From the NCBI RefSeq assembly GCF_900102185.1, contig NZ_LT629690.1, positions 310,001-374,000 of the forward strand: DNA of 64,000 nucleotides, read 5' to 3'. Below, piece by piece: positions 1 through 8,700 of this stretch. The stretch is from Terriglobus roseus. GTDB lineage: Bacteria > Acidobacteriota > Terriglobia > Terriglobales > Acidobacteriaceae. Each line of letters starts with the position of its first letter. Position 1 is the stretch's first letter. Made by a program: the position numbers and the translations under genes. Below the pieces are notes generated by a model. It searched no databases. It saw only the letters and a list, made by a program, of their open reading frames with translations, and was not told the origin of the DNA.

Positions 1-2
1 AG

Positions 3-509
3 TTGGTGCAGCCGTTGAGTGAGTTGAAGGCGGTGTTGGTGATGCCTTGTCCTTCGCGCGCAGAGGATGATGCTCCGCATGTGGCGGTGTGGAGTTTTGC
101 GGATGGATGTTTCCGCGGACCGGAGCGTGTGTCGTTGCTGGGTGTGCGGTTGGCGAAGGAGCAGGCGGAGGTTGGGTCCAGCTTGTTTGCGCAGCCGATG
201 ATGCTTGCGGCTACTCCGCTTGAGGGTGGTGCTGCTTCTGGTGGTTCGTCTTCGGGTTCTGCGGAGGAGCGGATGCTTGCTGCTGTCGCGCGATTGTTGG
301 ATAGTGCTGCTGGTGCGCGGGACATGGTGGAGCTTGGGGATCAGTTGTCGCTGTTGAAGCGTTGGTATTACCGGCCGGAGAAGCAGCGTGTGGGAGCGAT
401 CTTCTTTATGGCTCGTGGGGAGTGGCCCGTGCGACGGATGGTGCGGGCTGCGGCTAAGTTGGTTGCTCCGGTTGAGGCTGCTCCGAAAGTCGATGTAAAG
501 CCCGAATAG
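3..509 (+). CDS. UvrC-like excinuclease protein, C-terminal fragment (5' end outside window)
   Basis: The reading frame is open from the first bases of the window to a TAG stop, so the true start lies upstream. The last part reads like the C-terminus of the UvrC-like (GIY-YIG) proteins of Acidobacteriota, with a QLSLLKRWYYRPEKQRVG stretch followed by a basic, Arg-rich tail (PVRRMVRAAAKL). A Gly/Ser-rich low-complexity linker sits near residues 73-87. The catalytic domain is not in view, so nuclease function cannot be judged. The family call is from memory of the C-terminal motif and is moderate. The gene is followed by 112 bases before the arsR promoter and start. Confidence 0.5.
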   Translation: MVQPLSELKAVLVMPCPSRAEDDAPHVAVWSFADGCFRGPERVSLLGVRLAKEQAEVGSSLFAQPMMLAATPLEGGAASGGSSSGSAEERMLAAVARLLDSAAGARDMVELGDQLSLLKRWYYRPEKQRVGAIFFMARGEWPVRRMVRAAAKLVAPVEAAPKVDVKPE

Positions 510-587
510 TTATTAGCTTTCTTTTCGTGATCTACCCATCCTCGATTTCCTAATCAAAGAGCAGGCAGTCAGGCGAAAAAGCTGTGC

Positions 588-615
588 TTGACATCTTTCT
601 GAAATCCACTACCAT
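588..615 (+). promoter_or_regulatory. Putative sigma70-type promoter of the arsR-like gene
   Basis: A perfect -35 box TTGACA at 588-593 is separated by 16 bases from TACCAT at 610-615 (4 of 6 matches to TATAAT). Only six bases lie between this -10 and the GTG at 622, so transcription would begin at or next to the start codon. This geometry suggests a leaderless mRNA. It is inferred from sequence only. Confidence 0.5.
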
Positions 616-621
616 TTGGTT

Positions 622-972
622 GTGAATCGATTGGACACTACGTTTGCGGCTTTGTCTGATCCGACTCGGCGAGCTATGGTTGAGCGGCTTGCGCGGGGGC
701 CGGACTCGGTGCATGGGTTGACCGAGCGATTTGATGTGTCGCAGCAGATGATTTCGAAGCACATTGCCGTTCTGGTGCGCGCACGGATTGTTGTGAAGAC
801 GAAGCGTGGGCGTGAGAGTGTGTGCTCGCTTCGGCCCGAGGCGATTAAGACAGTGAGTGACTGGGCTTCTAACTATCGCCGACTTTGGGAAGAGCGTTTG
901 GACAGGCTGGATGCGGTTGTAACTCAACTGAAGAATGAGGAGATCAGAAATGGGAAACAGCATGGCAAATGA
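622..972 (+). CDS. ArsR-family winged-helix transcriptional regulator
   Basis: A protein of about 116 residues with the ArsR/SmtB helix-turn-helix: an N-terminal FAALSDPTRRAMVERLA helix, then the recognition segment DVSQQMISKHIAVLVRA and a wing containing KTKRGRESV. No Cys metal-binding pair is visible, so it is probably the non-metal subgroup that is usually paired with an SRPBCC protein. It overlaps the downstream SRPBCC gene, as is usual for this pair. GTG at 622 is chosen because a -10-like hexamer ends six bases upstream; TTG at 616 is the alternative in the same frame. It likely represses its own two-gene operon. Confidence 0.85.
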   Translation: MNRLDTTFAALSDPTRRAMVERLARGPDSVHGLTERFDVSQQMISKHIAVLVRARIVVKTKRGRESVCSLRPEAIKTVSDWASNYRRLWEERLDRLDAVVTQLKNEEIRNGKQHGK

Positions 973-1450
973 AACAGAGCGGATGACCATTACGCGCGTG
1001 TTTGATGCTCCGCGCGAGTTGGTTTGGAAGGCTTGGACAGACCCGAAGTATGTTGTGCAGTGGTGGGGGCCGAAGGGATTTACGACGACTGCATGCAAGA
1101 TCGATTTTCGCGTGGGAGGGAAGGCGCTCTTCTGCACGAAGTCGCCGGAAGGGCAAGAGTTCTGGAACGGGATTGAGTATTTGGAGATTGTGCCGTACGA
1201 GAAGATCGTCTCGCTTATGTACTTTGCTGATGTGGACGGGAACAAGATTGATCCCGCGCAACTGGGAATAGAGCATGAGGCAATTGAAGGGGCGTACGAC
1301 ATGACTCTGTTTGAGGATCTTGGAGACGGTACGACGAAGCTCACCTTTATTGGCAATGAGCCGATGAAGGACGCGGCAGAGAGCGGTCAGCTTGAGGGCT
1401 GGATGGAGACTCTGGACAAACTTGCTGACGTTGTCGCGGAGTTGGTTTAA
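950..1450 (+). CDS. SRPBCC / AHSA1-like domain protein
   Basis: A 166-residue protein of the Aha1-C-like START/SRPBCC fold. Recognisable features are the N-terminal ITRVFDAPRELVWKAWTDP strand-helix, the WWGPKGF motif and a C-terminal helix near GWMETLDKLADVV. The fold forms a hydrophobic cavity; the ligand is unknown. The start at 950 is chosen because GAGGAG (937-942) lies seven bases upstream; ATG codons at 935 and 962 are alternatives in the same frame. The gene overlaps the 3' end of the ArsR gene, so the two are probably translationally coupled, with the regulator controlling the SRPBCC protein. Confidence 0.88.
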   Translation: MGNSMANETERMTITRVFDAPRELVWKAWTDPKYVVQWWGPKGFTTTACKIDFRVGGKALFCTKSPEGQEFWNGIEYLEIVPYEKIVSLMYFADVDGNKIDPAQLGIEHEAIEGAYDMTLFEDLGDGTTKLTFIGNEPMKDAAESGQLEGWMETLDKLADVVAELV

Positions 1451-1790
1451 GGCGAACTAAGAAGCCGACGATTGATGATTGTCGCGTGCGAGATGCAGTC
1501 AGGTGTGGCGAGAAGGTTTCTCGTCCCTTGGCTGTATCGTCGTTTTGGTCGACCTACGAGCGCTTATTGAATGTGATAGGGATGCTTGTATCTGAAGTGG
1601 GTGGCGGAGATACATCCTCACTGCCCATCTTTAGTTTACAAGAGGCGGGTGGGCTTGCCGCAAGGTCCGGGTGTTGGTTCATGATCGTCATTCGGCGTGG
1701 AAGAATGCGCCGCGGAAGATGCTTCGTCTGGACCTGATGCTGACTTGATCTGGTTCGACGTTTCGTCACTTCAAAGGAGCGATTGAACTT
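1451..1790. other. Intergenic stretch without a supportable gene
   Basis: About 340 bases between the SRPBCC gene and arr. Short open frames exist on both strands, but none has a recognisable domain or a convincing ribosome binding site. A Shine-Dalgarno AAGGAG just before 1791 belongs to arr. No clear terminator hairpin was found. Confidence 0.5.
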
Positions 1791-2204
1791 ATGTCGGAAG
1801 TGGATAGCAGGTTTCGTCGGCAATACTTTCATGGCACCCGTGCTGATCTTCAGCATGGCGATCTGATCACTGTTGGCTACGCGTCGAACTTCGGAGAAGG
1901 GAAAGTACTGTCGTGGGTGTATTGCACGGGAACGCTGGATGCTGCGATATGGGGTGCGGAATTATCTGTTGGGGGTGGGGCGGAGAGGATCTACGTGGTA
2001 GAGCCGACCGGGGATATTGTGGATGATCCGAATTTGACGGATAAGAAGTTTCCCGGGAACCCGACTTTGTCTTATCGATCGCGTGAGCCGCTTCGCGTTG
2101 TGGCGGAAGTTACGAAGTGGCAGGGACATTCACAAGAGCAGATTCAGAAGATGAAGGGTGGTCTTGAGCGTCTCAAGACGGAACGCGCTGAGATTATCGA
2201 CTGA
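1791..2204 (+). CDS. arr: NAD(+)-rifampin ADP-ribosyltransferase (Arr)
   Basis: A 137-residue protein matching the compact Arr family, which inactivates rifamycins by ADP-ribosylation of the ansa-chain hydroxyl. Visible signatures are the N-terminal YFHGTRADLQHGDLIT segment, the central RIYVVEPTGDIVDDPNLTDK block, then KKFPGNPTLSYRSREPLRVV and a final EVTKW. Length and motif order match the family (about 140 residues). AAGGAG lies upstream of the ATG at a usual distance. No mobile-element signatures are nearby, so this is probably a resident chromosomal copy giving intrinsic rifamycin tolerance; that phenotype is inferred. Confidence 0.93.
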   Translation: MSEVDSRFRRQYFHGTRADLQHGDLITVGYASNFGEGKVLSWVYCTGTLDAAIWGAELSVGGGAERIYVVEPTGDIVDDPNLTDKKFPGNPTLSYRSREPLRVVAEVTKWQGHSQEQIQKMKGGLERLKTERAEIID

Positions 2205-2296
2205 GCCTTCCTTTGTGAGAAAGCGGAGCGCACAAAACTTCAGAGCGGCTGTTTTGGTTATGTAGGGCGACTCTAAAGAAACCGTCTAGGCTGCAG

Positions 2297-2309
2297 TATC
2301 CTGATGGCA
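2297..2309 (+). promoter_or_regulatory. Candidate -10 box directly before a start codon
   Basis: TATCCT at 2297-2302 is followed by exactly six bases and then the ATG at 2309. The same arrangement occurs before rsmD and the arsR gene. It suggests a leaderless transcript. No good -35 box was seen. Confidence 0.35.
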
Positions 2310-2761
2310 TGCGAGAGCAAGAGCTTCGGCAATATTTTCTAGGTCAAAGATCTGACTCTGAATTGAGCCAAGATTTGATCGGCTCTGTGGCGCAGATTGA
2401 TCAAATTGTGTCCTCCGTTCAGATCGTCGACATGCAGGAGTCTTTCTGCGTAACGAGGCCACACCTCGTAAAACTTTGTGACGCTTTTGTCAGAAGGGCA
2501 CTATCGGCAAGTGATCTGAGTGTTGTTGCTTTTGCATTGCTGGCTTCAGACGCTTTCGAGTGGCATGACGAAATCGTGAGTGAGGTTCTATCGGACTGGT
2601 CTGCGCCTGAGGTGAATTACGTATTGAACGCAGACACGATCAACATGCATCGTGACTGGTTGCTGGGATATGCAGAACCTTCTGAACGAACACCCAGTAA
2701 TACCCATCTCAAAGTGGGCAACCTGCTTGCAGTGAGAACGAAGACAGTATCTAACAATTAG
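2309..2761 (+). CDS. Hypothetical cytosolic protein
   Basis: A 150-residue acidic protein without signal peptide or membrane segments. It contains the block VTRPHLVKLCDAFVRRALSA, followed by helix-rich sequence ending in a WSAPEVNYVLNADTI segment and a Trp-containing tail. This arrangement resembles small helical proteins annotated as hypothetical or immunity-like, but I do not recognise a named family and assign no function. No Shine-Dalgarno is seen before the ATG; a -10-like box six bases upstream suggests a leaderless message. The next gene begins only ten bases after its stop, so the two are probably co-transcribed. Confidence 0.6.
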   Translation: MREQELRQYFLGQRSDSELSQDLIGSVAQIDQIVSSVQIVDMQESFCVTRPHLVKLCDAFVRRALSASDLSVVAFALLASDAFEWHDEIVSEVLSDWSAPEVNYVLNADTINMHRDWLLGYAEPSERTPSNTHLKVGNLLAVRTKTVSNN

Positions 2762-2770
2762 GATGTCGTC

Positions 2771-3172
2771 ATGCGGAAGACCTCGTCGAGCTTTGAACCG
2801 AATATAGCTGACGAAGACTTTTTCCAGAGGCTTCGCCGTGACTTAGATCGCCAGATCGCAGATTATGTGTACAAAATTCCCGAGGAGGCGATAGGAAATC
2901 CCCTTCCTGCTGAGACGATTTCGGACTACCTCGAGTCGATGCGTCTCTGCCTTGTTGACCCTCATTGGGAAGAAGCAAACATTTGCACTCCTGAAGAATC
3001 GCTCGCTGGTACGGGTGTGAAGCGCATGTGCGTGACTATGGCCGAAGAAGATAGTTATGTCCTCATTTTTGATCCACTATGTGAGGAATACCATCTGGCA
3101 TGGCGAAGCGCTGAAGGCCTTGGGACATGGGGTATCCGAGGGGCTGGAGTGGATTGCTTTATCGCGCGATAG
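2771..3172 (+). CDS. Hypothetical cytosolic protein, second gene of a two-gene unit
   Basis: A 133-residue protein, N-terminally charged (FFQRLRRDLDRQIADYVYKI) and C-terminally rich in aromatic residues and Gly (EEYHLAWRSAEGLGTWGIRG). No signal peptide, membrane helix or catalytic motif is visible. The spacing of ten bases from the preceding unknown gene argues for co-expression, and paired small unknown proteins of this type are sometimes immunity or toxin-antitoxin related. Nothing in the sequence proves that, so the function is left open. The 3' end faces the converging GH127 gene, 28 bases away. Confidence 0.55.
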   Translation: MRKTSSSFEPNIADEDFFQRLRRDLDRQIADYVYKIPEEAIGNPLPAETISDYLESMRLCLVDPHWEEANICTPEESLAGTGVKRMCVTMAEEDSYVLIFDPLCEEYHLAWRSAEGLGTWGIRGAGVDCFIAR

Positions 3173-3200
3173 CAAAGCGATATGTGCTTTGTACCGGGTT

Positions 3201-5192
3201 TTACGTCCTGATTTGTGGGAAGGCGGAGATGCGGAGTTTGGCTCCTGCGTAGGGGACTAGTGTGATGGTTTCTTGTGGGCGGGCGCTGGCCAGGTCTTTG
3301 CCTGCGAGTGGGCTTTCTGGGAGTGGGTTGGCTACTCCGTCGGTGCTGCGCCAGCGGTCTATCTGATGGGCTTGGACGCTGATCGTTACAGCGGGTGTTG
3401 CGGTGGCGAATGGGTGATCGCCGATTGGTTTCTCTTCTACTTTGAGTTTTGGAATCGTGGATTCGTCTGCGGCTAGTGCGTAGTTCCAGGGGCCGGTGGG
3501 GAAGACTTGCCAGTCGGCGGTGGGTTTGCGGTCGCGGAGTTTCATCCAGCTTTGGCCGGGGTCGAGTGAGAAGAGTAGCGGGCCGCGTTCGATTGCCAAT
3601 GAGTTGTGGAACCAGCGGGTGGCTCGGGGCTGCATGGGCAGCTTGAGGGTGATGGTGTCGCCGGATTTCCATTCGCTCGTGATGGGCGTGAAGGCTGCAG
3701 GTTTGAGTGGGGTGGATTGGCCTGCGATGGTTGCCGTCGCTGCATCCGTCCATGCGGGGCCGCGGAGATGCAGCGGGAATTGAACAGGTTTGTCGGTGTT
3801 GATGGTGATGCGGACGGTGTCGCGGAAGGGGTATTCGGTTTCTACCGTGATGTGGACGGGCGTATCGCGGACCTTGGTTTTGATTTCGCACGGCGCGTAG
3901 AGGGTGATGGCCAGGCCGTCGTCTGGTGTGCGCATGGCGAGGCTGGCGGCGAATTTGGGCCAGCCTTGGTGGAAGTTGGCTGTGCAGCAACCGAAGTGCG
4001 GTTCGAGGCCGTATAGGTTGGATTCGGGGCCGTTGGTGCTCCAGGGTTTGCTGTTGAGGCTGCACTGGACCTGGTTGGGTTGCTGGTCGTACTGGTGTGC
4101 CCACATGTCGTCCGTGAATGTTCCGGGCAGGGCGTTGTAGGCGATCTTCTCGATGCGGTCTGCGATGGCGGCGTCGCCGAAGGTGGCCAGGGCGACTTCC
4201 AGCGAGAACATGGTGTCGACCACGGTGCAGAGTTCGGTGCCCTGGACGGGATTGGGGCCGGCGAGGTGTTCGTCGCAACTGAACATGCCGTTGGGTAGGC
4301 CGTGGTACTTGTCCAGCGTGGCGAGCTGATAGGTGAAGTTGGCGTGTTCTTCGGGCTTGCCGTTGGAGCGGTACTGGACGGCGGCCGTCTTGAGGGCCAT
4401 GCCGTTGTTGACGCCGTGGGCCTGCATGGCGCGGTCGGGCAGCGGCGAGTCAAAGCCCTGCGGGCCGAGGATGGTTTTGTCCGTGGCTTGCTCGAAGGGG
4501 AAGTGACGGAACTCGGTCTCCCAATCAAAGCCCTGCTTTTGCAGGAGGGCGGCAAGTTTGGGGAGTTCGGGGTCGTGGGTCTGGTCGTAGAGCCACTGGA
4601 CGCCGTAGGCTGCGTCCTGCCAGCGGTAGAGTCCCCAGCTTTGCAGTGGGCGGGTGGGGAGTTCGGCGAGCTGGTGATGGAAGTATTTGGTGAGGAGTTC
4701 GGGGACACGCTTGTCGCCGGTGGCTTCGTAGTGCTGGATGAGGACTTTGACCATGACCATGCGGGGCCACCAGTCGTTGTTGCTGGCGGGGCCGATCATG
4801 CCGTTGGGTTGCTGGTGGGTGAGTGTCCATTCGACCCAGCGGTTGGCCTTGGCTTTGAGCTTGGGGTCATCAAGGAGGACGGCGAGGGGGTAGAGGCCGT
4901 CGAGGAAGTAGGGGCCGCGCTCCCAGCTTTCGCCGGTGCCGCCGAGCCAACCGCTGTTGTTGCTGAGGTCGGGCCAGAATTCGTCGAGGTGGCCGCCCAT
5001 GCCATCGGCCTGGACCTGGAGTTGGCGGCGGAGCCAGCCGGTGGGCTTGATTTCGCCCAGGGGGAGCGGCTGGAAGGCTGTGGGGGCCAGCTTTTGCGCC
5101 TGGTCCTGCGTTTGGGCGAAGGCGCTGGGGAGCATGGTGGCGGCGGCGGAGAGGGTGCCGAGTTTCAGGGCGTCGCGGCGGGACAGGTTCAT
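3201..5192 (-). CDS. Secreted glycoside hydrolase, GH127 / DUF1680 (beta-L-arabinofuranosidase-like)
   Basis: A 663-residue protein beginning with a twin-arginine type leader (LSRRDALKLGTLSAAATM). The body matches the DUF1680/GH127 family: an N-terminal (alpha/alpha) barrel with FLDGLYPLAVLLDDPKLK and WQDAAYGVQWLYDQ, and the EHLAGPNPVQGTELCTVVDT region containing the Glu and Cys expected for the Cys-dependent GH127 active site. Another conserved Cys pair lies in HFGCCTANFHQGWPKF, and a beta-rich C-terminal part follows. The start at 5192 is chosen because it begins the Tat signal; an upstream in-frame extension has no such feature. The likely substrate is arabinose-containing plant glycans. 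It is transcribed away from rne across a long shared intergenic region. Confidence 0.88.
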   Translation of the reverse strand: MNLSRRDALKLGTLSAAATMLPSAFAQTQDQAQKLAPTAFQPLPLGEIKPTGWLRRQLQVQADGMGGHLDEFWPDLSNNSGWLGGTGESWERGPYFLDGLYPLAVLLDDPKLKAKANRWVEWTLTHQQPNGMIGPASNNDWWPRMVMVKVLIQHYEATGDKRVPELLTKYFHHQLAELPTRPLQSWGLYRWQDAAYGVQWLYDQTHDPELPKLAALLQKQGFDWETEFRHFPFEQATDKTILGPQGFDSPLPDRAMQAHGVNNGMALKTAAVQYRSNGKPEEHANFTYQLATLDKYHGLPNGMFSCDEHLAGPNPVQGTELCTVVDTMFSLEVALATFGDAAIADRIEKIAYNALPGTFTDDMWAHQYDQQPNQVQCSLNSKPWSTNGPESNLYGLEPHFGCCTANFHQGWPKFAASLAMRTPDDGLAITLYAPCEIKTKVRDTPVHITVETEYPFRDTVRITINTDKPVQFPLHLRGPAWTDAATATIAGQSTPLKPAAFTPITSEWKSGDTITLKLPMQPRATRWFHNSLAIERGPLLFSLDPGQSWMKLRDRKPTADWQVFPTGPWNYALAADESTIPKLKVEEKPIGDHPFATATPAVTISVQAHQIDRWRSTDGVANPLPESPLAGKDLASARPQETITLVPYAGAKLRISAFPQIRT

Positions 5193-5768
5193 GGCTGGCA
5201 GGAGTCCTTCAGGGGAAAAGGGTAGCGCCGGATGAATAGACCTGTCATCCGGTAGCCAGAACCGCTGTGGGTGATGCACAATAAAGGCAGGTTTCAACCC
5301 GTCTGCTGGCGCGTCTCGCCGCCGCCGGGGAAGTGTAGCCGCTGACGTGCGCAAAGGTCGCCGGGGCGGTTGAACAAAGTTTAGTTGTAACGAATTGCAA
5401 GCTGCCGGTTACGGGCCATTGGGTCACGAAGGGCGGCTGGGTACAAAGTTCTGAACTACAGCAGTTGCTTCACCGGACGGTAAACGGCCCCGCCTCCACC
5501 CCTTTGTAACGGAGGCAAGCGTGGTCACAAACTCCGGAAAGCAGTTGATACGAAGAGGTTTTGCAGGAATGCATCACTGGTCGCACACGAGAGTTCCATC
5601 ACCACCCGGAGGGCGTTTTGGCGCTCGTTCGGGGGAGCTTGTGCTGCGCTCGGGTAGCCTTGGTTCAGATCCCACCCTGCCGTTTGGGATTGTTTCGCGC
5701 TAAGACAAGCGCAGCTCCCGCACTGACCTGAAGTCTCTCGTAACCGTTAGCGGAAACGAGCAGGACAC
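5193..5768. other. Long divergent intergenic region between GH127 and RNase E/G
   Basis: A stretch of 576 bases without a convincing gene. It must hold promoters for both flanking genes. An inverted repeat GCCTCC...GGAGGC lies near 5493-5517, and a hairpin lies just before the rne start. A segment around 5660-5690 looks T-arm-like but does not fold into a tRNA. A long 5' untranslated region for rne is possible. Confidence 0.5.
5737..5760 (+). promoter_or_regulatory. Hairpin in the 5' untranslated region of rne
   Basis: CTCGT (5737-5741) pairs with ACGAG (5756-5760), and inside it CCG (5744-5746) pairs with CGG (5751-5753) around a TTAG loop, with a symmetric AA/AA internal loop. It ends eight bases before the ATG, right next to the AGGA at 5762-5765. 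RNase E of enterobacteria autoregulates through 5' UTR hairpins; a similar role here is inference. Confidence 0.4.
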
Positions 5769-8700
5769 ATGTCGAAGGAAATTTATATCTCCACAACGCC
5801 GCATGAGACGCGGCTGGCCATCGTCGAAGACGAGCAACTGGCGGAGATTTACTACGAACGCGAGAACGAATACACACTCGCAGGCTCCATTTACAACGGA
5901 AAAGTGACCCGCGTGCTGCCAGGCATGCAGTCGGCGTTTGTCGACATTGGCCTGGAGCGCGATGCCTTCCTGTATGTCACCGACTTCATGGAAGAGCAGG
6001 GTGACTCCGCAGATTTCGATTCCAGCGAAAGCAACGGTGGCGGCGGTGGTGGTCGTCGTGGCGGACGCGAGCGCGGTGGTCGTGAACGCGGCGGACGGGA
6101 TCGTGAGCGTGGTGGCGAGCGTCGCCAGGCTTCGGATGCTTCTGCAGAGACCGAAAGCACTGTTTCTTTTGATGAGCCGATTGCACCTTCGCCGACTGAA
6201 GGCGTGGGCACGATTGATGCAGAGGGGACGGGTGGCAGCCGACGGTGGCGTGGACGTCGCGGACGTCGTCGCGGTCGTGGTCGCGGTGAATCGCCTGAGG
6301 TTACGGCAACGACTGCGGATGATACCGAGTCGGTGACGATTGAAGGCGGTTACGACGAGGACGAAGAGACGACCTCGTTGAATGCTGCTGATGAAACCAG
6401 CGCTATTGAGATTGATCTTTCTGCTGAGGCTGAAGCGCCGACGCAGGGTTATAACCCGAGCCAGGGCCGTGAGCGCGGTCGTAAGGATGATCGTCGCGGT
6501 GGCCGTGGTGGACGGGATCGTCGTGGACGTAACGGTGGGCGTGACCGCGATCGTGGTGAACGTAACAGCCGTCCGGCAGAGGCTCCGCTGTATGACAACA
6601 GCTATGCGGGATACGATGCACCGGAGGACCTGCTGCCGGAGTCGACGGGTGAGCCGATTGTGCTGCCCGGAGAGTCGATCCGTAAGTATCGTGACCCTGC
6701 CGAAGTAGCCGCGGAAGAAGAAGAGGCACGGAAGAACGCGCCGCCGAAGGCTGAGGTGGTGACGGTTTCTACGCCGTCGATTGAGATTGTGGGTTGGGAT
6801 GGTGGTTCGGTGTTGCCGGGCGAGACGCTGTCGCGCCATAAGAATCGTGCGCCGAAGGTTGTTGCTCCTGCAGTTGCAGAAGCTCCGGAACCCGCGCTTT
6901 CGCCGGAGGTGGAAGAGGCGCTGAGTGCTGATGCTGGCGCGGCCTTCGATGATGTGCCGGTTGCTCCTGTTGTGGAAGATGCGGAGCCGGTGGCACCTGA
7001 GGCCGAGTTTGAAGTGGCCCCGGTGACCGAGGTTGTTGAGGTCACTGAGCCGGTTGAGTATGAGCCTTCTGAAGGCGAGAGCGTGAGTGTGAAGGATGAG
7101 ACTCGCCGCGATCTTCGCCGCTTTGAGCAGGAGCCAGATAAGCCAGAGATTTCTGCAGAGGCGGAAGCCATCATCGAAGCCGAGACGGATGCGATTGGCG
7201 AGAGCACTGAAGAAGTTGAGTATGTAACGGCGGCAGAGCCTGCGGAGACAGTGGCTGCAGAAGAGGCCATTGAAACGGGTGCGGAGACTGACCCGACTAC
7301 TTATGATCTGCATGCTGAAGCGGAGACTGTTGCGGAGCCGAATTTCGCTGCTGAACCTAACTTCTCTACGCTGCAGGCTTCGGGCGAGTTGTTGTCAGTT
7401 ACTGCTGGTGTGGAAGAGCAGGGTGTATCGCCGATTGCGCAGCAGGATATCTATGAGCCTGCAACGCCGGTCGCGGTTGAAGGTGCAGTGCAGTCTGTGA
7501 CGCTGGCTGAGGCAGAGACCACGCCGGAACCGGTGGAGTCTGAAGAAGAGTTCCAGCCGCAGATTCATGCGTATGGCGATGGCGACTTCCACGAAGAAGA
7601 GATCGACGAGGAAGATGAGTTCGAGTACGAAGCTCTGACTGGCCACGCAGACGACGAAGAAGACGAGTACGAAGAAGAGACGCTGGAGGGTTCGTCGGAT
7701 CTGGGCGGTGTGTTGCACGAGATGCACCTGGACCGGGAAGTACAGACCGAAGAGTTTGACGAGGAAGAGGATGCCAGCGGTGGATTCACCGAGGCTGACT
7801 TTGCCGGTGGTGATGAGGAAGAAGAGGAAGAGCCTTCCGAGTCTTCGACCAGTGAACCGAAACCGGAACGCAACGAGCGCAGCCGTCGTGGTGGACGTGA
7901 TCGTCGCGGAGGTCGCAACAGTGGTGGCGATCGTGGACGTGGGCGTCGTCAGTCAGTGCAGACGCAGGACCTGCCGGCGATCAACGAATTGCTGAAGCCG
8001 GGTCAGGAGATTCTGGTTCAGATTGCGAAGGAGCCGATTGCAAAGAAGGGTGCGCGTATTACTTCGCACATCGCTTTGCCGGGACGCTTCCTTGTCTTCA
8101 TGCCGACGGTGAATCACACGGGCGTGTCGCGCAAGATTTCATCGGATGACGAACGTCGTCGTTTGAAGTCGATTCTGTTGTCTGAAAAGGGCGATGCGCA
8201 GGGTGGATTCATTGTGCGTACCGCTGCGGATGGTGCGAGCGAAGAAGAGCTGCGTACCGATCTGCGCTTCCTGATCCAGATCTGGACTGACATTAAACAG
8301 CGGTCGGAGTCTTCGAAGTCGCCTGCGCTGATCTATCACGATCTGAATCTTGTCGAGCGTATTCTGCGCGATCAGGTGACGGACAACTTCTCTGCGATCT
8401 GGGTGGATACGGAGCAGGAGTATGAGCGTGTATTGCGCTTCCTGCAGCGCTTCCAGCCGTCGCTGGTGCGTCGTGTGAAGTTGTACACGAAGGAGACGCC
8501 GGTCTTTGAACACTTCGGCATTACGCAGGAGATTGATAAGGCGCTGAAGTCGAAGGTGTGGCTGAAGTCGGGTGGATCGATTGTGATCAACCAGACGGAA
8601 GCGCTGGTGGCTATCGACATCAACACCGGTAAGTATGTTGGTAAGACGGCTCGTCTGGAAGACACGATTGTGAAGACGAACCTGGATGCGATTCCGGAGA

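Noticed and set aside
1486-1856. Short frames on both strands between the SRPBCC gene and arr
   Set aside because: No domain, no ribosome binding site; one overlaps arr on the opposite strand.
3055-4278. 407-codon minus-strand frame overlapping the GH127 gene
   Set aside because: Arg/Pro/His-rich frame typical of an antisense-frame shadow in GC-rich DNA; the GH127 frame has coherent motifs.
5655-5695. T-arm-like sequence GGTTCAGATCCCACC suggesting a tRNA
   Set aside because: The flanking bases do not form a T-stem or an acceptor stem; no cloverleaf can be built.
5700-7313. Long open frame on the minus strand inside rne (537 codons)
   Set aside because: Composition is Arg/Leu/Thr/Ala low-complexity, the mirror of the repetitive acidic/RG insert; no domain or ribosome binding site, and the plus strand has a clear RNase E/G.
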